From NCBI GenBank assembly GCA_002633005.1, contig NMRA01000061.1, forward strand, positions 1,101,264-1,155,261: a DNA stretch of 53,998 bases, read 5' to 3'. Positions 1 to 12,422 of the stretch are shown one piece after another (within the stretch, counting starts at the first letter, position 1; every line of letters starts with the position of its first letter). This DNA is from Phoronis australis (lineage: Eukaryota > Phoronida > Phoronidae). The notes beneath the pieces are model-generated. The model was not told where the DNA came from. It saw only the letters and a program-made list of their open reading frames with translations, and made no database searches. Made by a program: the position numbers and the translations under genes.

Positions 1-2771
1 GTCAAAGTAACCAGTAATCAATGGAAGCTAACTCAGTAGTAATATAAAGTTAGGTGGAAAATCTACTCTCATACCCCTAAGTTTCACCGACTGTCTATCT
101 CTTAGTGTTCAAGTGTTAAAAATCATTCACTGCTGTAATTACTTAGAGGATAAATTAATAAGGTCCAGCGAGTGTTAATCGGAATAACCTTGTTTTTGCA
201 AGTACAATGTATCAGAAATTATCCATCACTACATGTGCAAAAATGACATATATACAACAAGTTGGTCATGTAAATACAGTATTAATTGGGAATTTTTATA
301 CCAAACAGAAAATAACGGTTTAATAAGAAAAACAAATCGAGGCAGAATTCGAAAAATGACATAACTGTTCAGGCTACAGTATGACAAGCTATCCTGTGAT
401 TTTTGAATTTCTAAAGGAAGTTAAAAAATTATGTTCCCGTCACAAAAACAGTAAAACACTACAGCAATATGAAATGGTTTCACATTGTTCCTTTGTGAAA
501 TTGGAAATTATTTTGACAGTTAGTTATTGCTCGAGATGGGCTCGACAAGCTGGCTTGTCACGGTGTGTCTTTTGGACGCCAAGCTCGGCCTCAACAAATA
601 GCAGCGAACTGTCAGTTCTTTGCAAATCCAGAAATAGGTTCTCGTTGAGATTGATTTTACAGTGGTAAGTGGTCTAAAACTCTACTTCCTATACACAATA
701 ATGCAGTCTTGTGATTGGCTGGGGGAATGCAACTGAATGAACTATTGACCTCAGGTCAGCCATTCACAGTCTGGTACATGTCAGACTGAGGTTAAGTATT
801 CAGTAGGATGCTGTACAATGTATCTTTAATGGTAGAATCACATTTTTTAAAATCACTGGCAGAGGTAGAATGTCGCAAAAGACGGCCAATCATGACTTGA
901 GAAGAAAAATGTGTTTTTTATTTGTCCGCACACTAAATGTGCTTATGAAAATCTAACGTTACCATATTTATTTATTGACATTTCAAAATTTCAGTAAGCT
1001 TTGTCTGTTTAATTATTGTTAAGATCTATCGATATCTAAACAAAAATATTAATGACAACTTTTCACGTTTTTCTGAAAATATAATCATTTTGAAATTAAA
1101 AAACAAACATAGTCACACCTTGGAATACAAACCGAAATGATAAAATCTCACCAATGTTCAACAAGCTGAACAAAAATGTCAAAATTGATCAATTTCATTT
1201 CTCAAAGGCTTATGGAAGTGTTGGCAAATCCAACAAACTTCCCAAAACATTGTCAGATGGTAGCATTAGTCCAAAACACAGAAATGACAAGTCCTTAATT
1301 TGGAGCTACCTATCTTGCAAAAGCCTGCCCCGAACAAATTTCAGCTCCAAAACGAACGAAACTCTGTCCTTTATGACATATGGTCACGAGTTCTAGGAGA
1401 GTGATGCCTTATTCAGGCAAGAAAATACCAACACTTGCCGATGTTTTATTTCGATTCTTAACACGCTAGTTTGATGTAAACGTTGGCTACCCCCTGGGCG
1501 TTTACCAGAATCGACCGCTTGGGTAATTACACATTCCCAACATCTCTCAATTGTTTTACTTGAATATGCTTGCCTTAAACCTCACTCCCTGTTTTTGGAA
1601 TTCCTCAATTAAGTGCCCTGTAAGTTAACATGACTGAGTTCTGTATCTAACACACAAAGGCACCCTGCTTCCTCCATTTAAACATACTTTGGTGAATTTT
1701 TTACCAATCAAACAAATCCTACAAATAAATTTTAATGAAAAAGTTAATGAACACATCATGGAATGCCCCTCCAAGGCAAAGGTGACCTGTAACGCATGCA
1801 AAACCATTCTTACCACTTCCCCACAAGTTCTAAATTTAAACTGTAATTTCAGCTTGGAATGACACAATAAGGTAAAAATACTTTTACAGATTAAGTTTTC
1901 AACAGTCAATTACGTGTTCGGAATGTAAATTTGTGTGCTGAAAATCAAAAGAGCAGAAATCTACAATTCCTCTGTTTAGTCGAATTGCTCCAATCTCTCG
2001 ATGAGACTTAGCGGATTGTTCTCCCCGGCCATCATCAAAAAATTATCAGTGATATTTAATAAATGAAACAAGAAATTGCGAAACTAAAATTAGTGGTAAT
2101 ACGAATAATGTGGAATAAATAATAAAAACATCAAACAAAGATAAAGATAAATAAATACAGGTAGTGTAAAATATAAAAAATTAAGAATGTATAAATATGA
2201 AAAGCACATGCAAAAATAGATTAAAGTACCAAAAAACAGTAATTAATAACATATTAAAATTAAATTGAAATAATTTTTTTGTAAAGAGAGGTACGAAGTC
2301 ACATACTTCTTTGAATACCCTACTCTTTATTTTCCTGAATAATAAATAATTTGAATTGTTTTGGACACTGTTGCGATGGCTATAACAATTTACCAGGTGA
2401 GGGAAAAGCGTTGGAAAATCCCATATCAATGTTCGTGCAAACAGACCAAATATTTACATAATTACAAACCTACAAAATCAAAGGTGTTTCAGGATGTTGT
2501 CAACAGCGAAAAATTTATTAGGCTGATGCAAAAACACGAGAGAATTTTTTAGAATGATTCTACTGGTCACAAGGCTCAAGTAAAGAAAATCAAAATCGTA
2601 ACAAAAATTCTTTATAACTAAATGTGCCCAATAATTATGTATGAAGGTTTCACTTTAAAGCTGCATTTTACCTGTGATATCATTCCAGTAATCGAAGTCG
2701 AATCATACACGTGCCATTTTCGAATTCACATTTTTGGTGTTTACTTAGCCAACCCCAGTGGTCTGTGTACC
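1..2771. other. non-coding, AT-rich flank; no gene seen
   Basis: Only short unconserved open frames. A TAAA/AATA-rich stretch lies at about 2090-2360. No splice-bounded conserved exon was recognised on either strand. Confidence 0.6.
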
Positions 2772-3337
2772 TGATGGTTTTAATATTCTTGTTGATAACA
2801 AAAACCGAATTCCGTCATGGAAAGGAATATTACAACATTGATTTTATGAGAGTAAAAAGCTTAATTCAAATTTCATTTTTTTCACCAGCAAAAACGAGGG
2901 TAAATTTAGCTTTAGCAATTCAAAAATAACATTACTATGTGAAAACAGTTTGCGACTATGGAGACGCCAGAAGATCAAAAACTGCACTTATCGAAAGGTC
3001 CCTACAGACGTTCCCCAGCAGTCAACTTGTTTACATAACAAATTCAAACTTGTTACAATTCCCTTGGACCCCGCATCCCAAGAGAACCCAGTGCACATAA
3101 TAAGGTACCGTTATGAAGTAGTGGAGAACCACAAGTACTGGAAGATTCCACTTGGTATCTCCAGCAGCTCCAGAAATGAACTAATGACCATCCCATGTTG
3201 AAGGCTCAGGTGGCAAGACACTAACTTGCATAACATCAATAATGAAATTTCTTTAGGGTAATTAAGCCAGGGAAATAACCGGGGTTCCTTAGGAAGGTTG
3301 CCAACAAGCGATGAAGAAATTTGTTAGGAAGGCAGCA
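2772..3337. repeat. 566-bp duplicated block, copy 1 (ends at an N)
   Basis: Starts TGATGGTTTTAATATTCTTG and ends GGCAGCA immediately before the N at 3338. It is nearly identical to 3474-4038. An 83-codon open frame inside differs between copies almost only by amino-acid-changing substitutions, so it is not treated as a gene. Confidence 0.9.
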
Positions 3338-3338
3338 N
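3338..3338. other. single-base assembly gap (N)
   Basis: An N at the exact end of duplicated block copy 1; probable contig join. Confidence 0.9.
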
Positions 3339-3473
3339 TTTCATTAGACATCATCAGGATCATATTTACAACAATTTAGGACAACAAGTGCCAACATACA
3401 GCTCAGGTAACATCCATAGAGTGAAGTGAGAGATACATAGAATATTTTATTTGTGCGGCGATCGTCCGGTTTT

Positions 3474-4038
3474 TGATGGTTTTGATATTCTTGTTGATAA
3501 CAAAAACGGAAATCCGTCACGGAAAGGATTATTACAACACTGATTTTATGAGAGTAAAAAGCTTAATTCAAATTTCATTTTTTCACCAGCAAAAACGAGG
3601 CGAAATTTAGCTTTAGCAATTCAAAAATAACATTACTATGTGAAAACAGTTTGCGACTATGCAGACGCCAGAAGATCAAAAACTGCACTTATCAAAAGGT
3701 CCCTACAGACGTTCCCCAGCAGTCAACTTGTTTACACAACAAATTCAAACTTGTTACAATTCCCTTGGACCCCACATCCCAAGAGAACCCAGTGCACGTA
3801 ATAAGGTACCGTTATGAAGTAGTGGAGAACCACATGTACCGGGAGATTCCACTTGGTATCTCCAGCAGCTCCAGAAATGAACTAATGACCATCCCATGTT
3901 GAAGGCTCAGGTGGCAAGACACTAACTTGCATAACATCAATAATGAAATTTCTTTAGGGTAATTAAGCCAGGGAAATAACCGGGGTTCCTTAGGAAGGTT
4001 GCCAACAAGCGATGAAGAAATTTGTTAGGAAGGCAGCA
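3474..4038. repeat. 566-bp duplicated block, copy 2
   Basis: The second copy of 2772-3337. It continues past GGCAGCA into AAAAAGTGGGG, whereas copy 1 stops at the N. About 135 bp of unrelated sequence separate the N from this copy. Confidence 0.9.
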
Positions 4039-4560
4039 AAAAAGTGGGGTCGATTTAATTTTTTTCGAAAACGTCAGAACATTACATAGTGCCGCATGAG
4101 CTTGACGCAAAAAGGCGAAGATTCACTAGGTGGGGTTTGTGAAATTGGTGCAATGTGTGTTTAGATGATAACGTGGGAACCTAATCTCACAAGCCCTGTG
4201 CCCACACAGGTCAACAACTTTTCGTCCTCTCAAGTAATAAAAATATTAATATCGGCTCCCTCATTAGCATCAAGCAATGAGCACCGAGTCTCCCACTGAT
4301 AAGATCTATAAAGTTGTATGGTTTAGAAAAGTTGGTATTTAATACAACTTTCAGCACATTTTTGTTACACCTTCAATATTCACAAGTATATCAAAGTTTC
4401 CTCAAATTCAAACAAAAATAATTCGCAAAATTATAATTTTTCAAAATTTCACTGCATTGTTTAAAACATCCAAATTTCACCGTGTGCTTGTTGATGAAAG
4501 CTGTACAATGGTATATACTGTGGAAATAATCAAATTATCATTCAGGACCTTATTGGTACA

Positions 4561-4858
4561 TTTAGCCAAATATATACTAAACTATACAATTTTACACAGC
4601 AAAAGTAAATATTTTATGAAAGCAGAAAGTTCATAGATTGAATGTGATTTTTGATTCTATACCAATCTGCCATTAATAAGGTCATGTGACTATGCTTTTT
4701 TAAGAAAAGTTTAGCCAAATATATACAAAACTATACAATTTTACACAGCAAAAGTATATATTTTATGAAAGCAGAAAGTTCATAGATTGAATGTGATTTT
4801 TGATTCTATACCAATCTGCCATTAATAAGGTCATGTGACCATGCTTTTTTAAGAAAAG
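4561..4858. repeat. 149-bp tandem duplication, 2 units
   Basis: Units 4561-4709 and 4710-4858 begin TTTAGCCAAATATATAC and differ at only a few bases. There is no N between them, so this is likely a real, recent tandem duplication. Non-coding. Confidence 0.9.
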
Positions 4859-6005
4859 TTTAGCAAAAAAGAAATGTTCATTAGCCAAAACAACAAGACC
4901 AATTACATGACCAAATTTCGTGTGGTATAAATGTTCAAGATAAAATCTCAGAAACGCTGTTACAGTTTACTAAATTATCGTTTTGTTTTATGCGACTTTA
5001 TTGTTTACACAAGTCATTCAAATCCTTTTTTTTGATAGTCCCTCGCGCAAAAGTGGAACATTTTATAAACAATTCCTACGACAGTTTTAGAAAACAGCGC
5101 CTAAACCACAACATCTGATAGTTTCTTGGGAATCTGTTCATCCACTTCTGAGATGCAATGTTCTGAATTTGGTCAAAATTGAACATTTTCTAGGGTCCTA
5201 CAAAACCTTAAGTTATCTCTATGTTTACATTTATTGAAAAATTGATAAAACAATATTTCACTGTTTTACCATATTATATTCCAAATAGAAGAAACTTTAC
5301 ACTATAGTGGTTTAACCATTTATTACCAAATAACAAAACACCATTAATACATTTCCATGTTAACTCCGTCTACAATCCAATAAAACAACCAAGACGTGAC
5401 TAACAGTCCGCACATTATGTTGGTTAGTCTCAAATTCCATTACAGTTACCACTGGTATATTGCACATCTTCTGCACACCATAACACAACAGAGCCAAATA
5501 AACATACTACAGACTCCCCTCATACCAGGCATCCCCTTTTCAGGCAAATCAGTAAAAATCCACACTCTGGTGTAACTTAAGTAGAAAGGATGAGCTCCTT
5601 AAAGGTACCTTATTCTTGGTACTCGTTTGAATTATAACACTCAACACCCTGTTCCCCACCTCGCGTCTAAAATCAACCAGTTTCATGGCAGGTGGAGCAT
5701 TAATGTAAACCAGCCACGTGAAATTTGGCACATCTCAAACAGCACCAATAATTCTTTTCCCCAGTCCCTCGAGTCCATCCCACTCAAGCTATTCCACATT
5801 ACTCATTCAAGCCATAACTGTCCGTGGGATGCTCGTGGTTCGTGACTCTCTCCCGAGTTTTGCCATACATCTCACGTGGGTATACGCTCGACTTGCTTTG
5901 CCTGCAAAATATAGACATGCTAAATATACCAGTGAAACAAAACCTCAGATCTGCCACTGCATCTGCTCTAACCTTACTGTTGCCCCTTGCCAGAAGTTTG
6001 ACCTA

Positions 6006-6225
6006 CAGTAAAATCTCGCCAATTTCGGACAAAATTAATTGCCAAGAATACCATGTTTTCACATTTATAGCACCTCCAACATCGCTGTCCACAATTTTCA
6101 AAAATCTTGTCTGTTGGTAGTTATGGTACAAAATTTGAACGTGGAGTAATTTTGGGCTACACATGCTTGATGAAAAAGTTTCACTTGTCGGCCATATTGT
6201 GTCCTGAATTGGCCAGATTTTACCG
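6006..6225. mobile_element. pogo/Tigger-like MITE, about 220 bp
   Basis: The left end CAGTAAAATCTCGCCAATTT and the right end, read inverted as CGGTAAAATCTGGCCAATTC, form terminal repeats of about 25 bp. A TA dinucleotide precedes the left end. CAGTA-AAxCTCG-type ends are characteristic of the pogo/Tigger group of Tc1/mariner. No coding frame is kept. End-like fragments of the same family are seen near 16410-16457 and 17516-17560. Confidence 0.6.
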
Positions 6226-8501
6226 AATTGTAAGAGGAATTTGTAAGTTGGCCTTAATAAAGAAAAGTTCCTCTCCTTGACACCAGGATCGAAGGAGAGC
6301 CGAAAGTACTGCGTCACCAAAGTACGGGACGGGACGGGATAAGGGTACCAAGTGATTACTTTATTACAGACATTTCAAAATGGCTGAATCCCTTGTTGCC
6401 ACCTGGTGAATTTCAACTTCCCATTTGTATCGCTGTAGAAAATAGGTCAGCTGTGTTTGGATAAGCTACGTCTGATTTTTGTTCACAAAGGACTTGATTA
6501 CAACGAACACGCTTTGCAATGGCAAAAAGTATTAGAAAATTGCAATACGTGTATCCAGAAAGTTCCATAAAATGTGACATAAATGATATGCCAATGAAAG
6601 ATTCTTATGAACTAGAGCAAAATAATGAAAGTTGCACTTTTAAGACATTACACTTGGGGTTTCTCTCAAAAGCCAAAGTTTGATATAGGACACTTAGCAT
6701 TCCGACATTAGTCTCAAATTATTCCTCAGTCAAAATAAAAATAAATTTGATTCATGGGCTTAGAGAGAAGATAGTTCATAATTTCTTCACACCAATGTCA
6801 TAAAAATCCATGTCAAGCCATGTCCTGAAATGTTATGAGCTTCGCCTAAGAATGTTGAACTGTCAGTTATTCCTCAGCTCAGTCATCATTTCTACAGAAA
6901 GGAACGAGACAAGAAGACCAATTTCGCAATGTTATGTCGCCTAAATCATACCTTTCTGACAGATAGCACGGGCTTGATGTCACTTCAATGATTACAGAAG
7001 GAAGGAATTGTGACGTTACTATAGATTCATTTGAATAAACTAAGATTATTAAGACGCGAGTGCCTTTAATTACATTGCCTTCCTCCACCAGAAAACTGGA
7101 CAAGAGCACGCAATGGAAATCTCACTTCAAAACAGAGTTAGTCGAAGTCTCCAACCAAGCCAACGACGAAACTTAGTTACCACAGACCACGCACACATTT
7201 AATTATGCATATTATGAGCAGTGACCTTTCAAAGAATGAGAAAGTTTAGAGGCAGTGACATTTGCCACCAGTCCTCATGACAGAGCGTTGACCAGACAAC
7301 AAAGATTGCCAGAAATGTCGCTTTTCAACTAACATTGCAACTTCCCTATTTTAGGTTTTGTACTCAGTGGGAAAGCGTAAATCCGAAAATCAAAGTACGG
7401 TGGTATTATCGCCGCTCTTCTGCTCTTCTCGGAGGAGATGGATAACAGCCACAATAAATCAAGTTCTGAGGTTAAGAAATGAGCAATCTTGTCACATTGT
7501 TGTCTTTTGTTTAAACTGAATAGGGTTATGCTAAATACCTAAAATTGCCATGACACACACACACCCTATAGCTTTACCAAATGTGAAAAGCAACATGTAC
7601 AGGCCAGATCTAAAGCATTGAAGAACAGTCTGTCCTTCTCAACCTTTAAACGCGGCCGACTTTATAACTGAGACTGGTTTTTCGACAGAAGGCATGGATT
7701 GATAGCATCTTTAAACTGCAATGAGGTGAAACATGAGAAAGAACTGGCTGGGGGTTGTGGCACAAAACACAGTATGGATGGACTGTGCTATTTGATTTAA
7801 CAACGTATAGTCATTAAATTGTGAATATGAAAATGAAGTACTAATTTACAAACAACCCCAGGTCCTCCATCCATGAACCAGTTACCATTACAATCTCGTA
7901 AAAGTCTCGTTTTGCGAGAGTATTTTTATGTAAATGAGTATGGAAAATGGCAATTTCTTTACAAATTGTTTCTTGTACATACAGTTTTCCAGGAAGTCAC
8001 CTGAAGGTGGAGCTTGCTACAAATTTAAATATTTAATGAGATGTATCATCTTTAATGCATAGAATGGACTGCCATCTACATACGTCTAATATCCCTGTCA
8101 GGCAGGAGCAGGTGCCATAGGTAACTTTGGAGAGTGTGTCTTGTAATAATATACCTAGGATATCTGACCTCACACGCATATCAACCTCTGAAACAAGGTG
8201 TAAAGGAATTGATCATCAGATGGACGGTCACACAGCGCCATCTTTGAACAGCATTCTTTTGGTTCATGTTTTGGAGTCGAATTTTGTTTTAGTTTCGTAA
8301 TCAGGCAAGTGTTACCTGCTACGACAAAACCAGCGACGGAATCGAGAATACTATCTGCTTTAATAGGAAGATTTAATGACAGCTTGCAGTTTGAAATTTC
8401 AGCTTGAGCTGATTAGGGGTGCATTGGGCCTTTAAGAAAACTCAGATGTTAGCTATACAGCACTTCACATGCCACCACTTCAACAATACAAAAGTGTTCA
8501 A

Positions 8502-8702
8502 GCAGGGGTCTGCACGCAGTGAACTCCCCAATGTCAGATCCGGGATTTTGTGCAGGGCTTTGCAGCCCGTGAACTCCCCAGTGGCAGATCCAGGATTTTG
8601 TGCAGGGCTTTGCAGCCTGTGAAATCCCCAGTAGCAGATCCAGGATTTTATCGCAGGGGTCTGCACCCATGAACTCCCAAGTCGCAGATCCAGGATTTTG
8701 TA
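8502..8702. repeat. 50-bp minisatellite, 4 units
   Basis: Units start at 8502, 8552, 8602 and 8653, each with GCAGGG, TGAACTCCC and CAGATCCAGGATTTT blocks. Repeat-encoded open frames on the minus strand are artefacts of the repeat. Confidence 0.92.
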
Positions 8703-10908
8703 CAAGGGGATAATTAGGGATACACATGGTGGGTGCTTAACATCTGCTATGTAAAGGTGACTAAGCAGCGAGGTAAGGACCTCTGGACCACCACCCTTTG
8801 GACCCGCGACTGCTCTCTATAGATATGCATGTGTATTCAAAGGTCATGAAACAGGCTATTAAACTTGTCGTTTGCACTATTTTGACAAAAGCTCCCGCCA
8901 GTAAATTACAAACTTTCATTCCATGATTTTTATGAGGCATTTGGATTTTCTAATTCAGTCATGTCTACAAAATCGCATCAGTTTAGGACTCAATGTCGCT
9001 GATGTGGAATTTCATTTTTTCATCGAAGATAAGTAGCGCTAAATAACTGTTTTATTATTTCAAAGTTCTGTATTACAGCTGCCATTGTTTTGAGAACTTG
9101 TGGGCGTTCGCAATGTTAGACGCCTTAATTTTGAAAAATGAAAAAAAAATTTGCTATAATTTTGCCTGAATTTGGTGACATTTTTAAGACCCATAAAGCA
9201 CTAATTAAATTATGTGAAGCAGAAATTGCCAACTTCAAACTACAATAACTGCAGAGGCGAATATTCTCATTGGGGCAATCAGTTAGAGTACGATGTTATG
9301 AGTGGTGTACTTAGGAATCCTAATTCTGTGTATTAAAAAACAAACAAAGGGTGGCACTGCATGGAACTGAAATGTACAAAACGAATTTCTGCAGCAATAA
9401 TTTCCAAGCGATGAGATCTCAACCAAAGTCTTGCAAACTCTTTGTTTGTGAGTCAACTGCTGAATGTAAACAATTTGTGAAAAGTTGTACAATCGAAAGA
9501 AATGAATAAGACTGGTAAATGCATGGAACACTAAGTCACGGATTTCCTGTAAGCTCATCTTCTTCAATTATTTTCAACATCAGCGTAAGTGAAAACGGCA
9601 GGGCAGCTGGGCAGAGAGTCAAGCTGGATATGTATGTGAACACTGAATTAGCCTGAATTAGAGAGCTAGGACTACATGTTCAGCTCATAACGTACAGGGC
9701 ACAGACCAGCAGTATCATCTTTCACAGAATATGCTATGGCTATACTGCAACTTGCCTGTCTGTCTATGTATAGAGAGGCCAGGCTGTGGTATATACCAAT
9801 CATGGAATGTCAATACTTGGATGGCTAAGAATAGTGTAGTGAGAGAACAGACAGATGGAGGCCTGCCAGATGGTGATGAGCCTCTTCACCAGGGGGGTTA
9901 CTCAACAGCTACCACTGGAACAACAAAGGGACAGGAAAGCGCAATGTTCATCTCCACCAAGGGCTGACGCCATCCCTAGAGATCAAACAGCACGCTGTTA
10001 CTGATGGATAAATTCCCGACGGTGACGACGGTCCTCGTCAATAGAAGGAAATTCAATCCTTAGGGCTGGAACAACATACCATTGCTGAATGAAAATGACG
10101 GCCTAATGGCATGCTCATCTTCTCTAGGGGGGATAAATGCCATCTGCTCCAGGGGGTAACTCCACCTGTTATCACTGACACACAATTGGCTAATGGATTA
10201 TAATATGCACTGGGTTTCACTCTAGGGCAACTAACAACTGACACACATAGGGCTGTCAGGCAGTTGATGATGATGATGATGGTTCATACCTCAGGAACAT
10301 TGTCTATGATGGCTTGGTTGAGCCACAGGCATTATGAATGTCAAGTTCAACAAAGCCTCTCATTGGCTCAATACTAAGGCGTCACAGCTTGCAAATTTTT
10401 TATTGGTTAATATCAGAAAAACTGGTAACGTTCTAAACATAAACTTCAAATCTCACGTGGTGAACTTCCGCATGCCCTCGACTCATAATGTTCAAGAACT
10501 CATTCAGTCTCAACGTTGTATTTCATTTCTTATCTGCACATGAATACCTAATTTTGTGTTTGAGACTGAAACAGTATTCAAATAAATCGGGTGTGAACAG
10601 AGGCATACACAACAGGAGGTCATGGTGTCATGTCTTTTGCCATTAATTCACTTCACTTTACAATTCTGTCTCCTGCCGTCTTACCGAACTCACGACATTA
10701 TCGAATGCTACCTTCCGCTGGTCGTCTACAGCGAGGGCGAAGTGAATTGCAAAACCGGGACCGTTTCCAAGAAAGACAATAAAATGAGGAGGCCTAAAAT
10801 GATTCCAAGGCATTAACGCAAGATTTGGACCCTTTGCAGAAGAATCAGTTTGTTGCAACACACAGTCAAACACAGGCACCTGGACTCCCGCCACCATAAC
10901 CAGTGCAA

Positions 10909-10986
10909 GCAGTGATCCGAGATCATACCTGATCGAGACTCCTGATGGGTCCCAACTTCGCCGGAACCGATCCACGCTGAAACCGA
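10909..10986 (+). repeat. 78-bp direct repeat, copy 1
   Basis: GCAGTGATCCGAGATCATAC through GCTGAAACCG recurs at 11361-11437 with a few substitutions. The pair is separated by 374 bp. It could be the ends of a small element or a dispersed repeat. Confidence 0.85.
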
Positions 10987-11360
10987 GTGGCGACAACAAC
11001 CCAGTGCAACCCCCTACTACCATAGAGGAACATGGTCCTAGATGTTTGTTTTGAGAAACTGGACCTCCTCTGAAGCTACAGGACTATGTTACTAGATAGA
11101 CAAGGACTTTAGTGTTCACGGTATTTTCTTATTCATATGACATAGTGTAGTTACCAGTTATTTGTTAAAGACATAATGGTGGAAACGTTTTCTCACATTA
11201 AAGACTTGTTTGTGAACAAGATAACGCAACAGCCAATGGACTTTAGCATCAGACCCTGCCCTAAGACTTCTGGAAGCTTGAGGAAATGATCGAGTGCGGT
11301 GGTGGACCATGGATAATGTGTACTCGTTAGTATACATCGCAGAATGCTGTGCGACCAATA

Positions 11361-11437
11361 GCAGTGACCCGAGATCATACCTGATCGAGACTCCTGACGG
11401 TTCCCAACTAAGCCAGAACCGATCCGTGCTGAAACCG
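11361..11437 (+). repeat. 77-bp direct repeat, copy 2
   Basis: The partner of 10909-10986 in the same orientation. Confidence 0.85.
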
Positions 11438-12236
11438 TGCATCTCCACAGATGGACTAAAGACTGGCACATGATACCATGGCTTTCATTACGAGGGGGAG
11501 AGGGAAATAATAAGCAACGAATTCAACAGGAAGTAATTCCATATTGGGACTTGAACTGTGAAACAACTTATGGACACAGTGCTTGGCAACTATTTTTATC
11601 TTCTCCATAAGAAGGTTGAGTGCACTGCCAAGACCAAGTAATGAACATACTAGATAAAACAGTGCATATGTTAACGGTTAAAATCTCTCCAATTTTGCAT
11701 AAAAGCAACTCTTACGAACTGCCCAGTTTCCAAGTATTAAGGTCTTCGCAAGGCATGGCCAAAATCTTACAAAATATTATTAGCTGGTAGCTAATTGGTT
11801 ACAGAACTTGAACATGAAAACGCATTGATTTGGTGCAATGCATCTCTTATTGAAAAAATAACAAAATTTTATTTGTCTACGTATAGCATCTAAAATGGAG
11901 ATTTTAAGTCATGTGCCAAGTGAATACTAATCGTGATTATAGTGGAGCCATCGTGCCACTGTCACCAGATCCAATAACTGATAATCAAGCAGCATCAGAA
12001 TTACAGACTTCACTCTCAGTGGCACAACTTAGGCTTTGTTTGAGGATCAAAGTTCACTTTGACCTGCACACAACAGGTCAGTAGCCACATGCAGCCATCA
12101 GAGGTTAAAACAATCATTCACGAAATTTACGTCCACACCATTACACCAAATTGCTAGCAGTTGTAACATAGCATAAGAGGACTTCAGTTCAAGATTGAGC
12201 ATGATATTCACAAGAATCATAGGGTCAGGAACTCGA

Positions 12237-12422
12237 TTAAATGAGATATTACCGGCACGGAAAGCATGCAAACAAAATTTAATAGAAGACGAAATACATT
12301 TTATTCTCGTTTGCACCTGATAGGTTCATTCAAGAATGGAGTTCCTAAGTGAACCCGCCCGTCTAGACTTGCTTCTAAATTACCCAGAAGATCTTGCAAA
12401 GTATTTCTTATTAGGGCACTAG
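12237..12422 (+). pseudogene. LINE C-terminal relic (ORF2 tail)
   Basis: The plus strand reads RKACKQNLIEDEIHFILVCT, then two stops, then LLLNYPEDLAKYFLLGH before TAG at 12420. EDE-x-HFL-x-x-C followed by a short helix ending in F/YLL is the typical C-terminus of CR1/Jockey-group ORF2 proteins. An A-rich stretch around 12565 may be the element tail. Confidence 0.5.

Larger units (their letters stand above)
4859..10908. other. intergenic or intronic sequence, no gene seen
   Basis: Apart from the pogo-like MITE and the 50-bp minisatellite I see no coding exon. It includes a short CA run (about 7553-7562) and a GATGAT run (about 10265-10280, just inside this block). Confidence 0.55.

Noticed and set aside
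2950-3902. Paired 83-codon open frames in the duplicated blocks
   Set aside because: The two copies differ at about eight positions, of which seven change the amino acid. That is not the pattern of a protein under constraint, and I recognise no domain.
10658-11023. 121-codon minus-strand open frame
   Set aside because: Part of it is the 78-bp direct repeat, translated again at 11158-11469; no domain or splice-site support.
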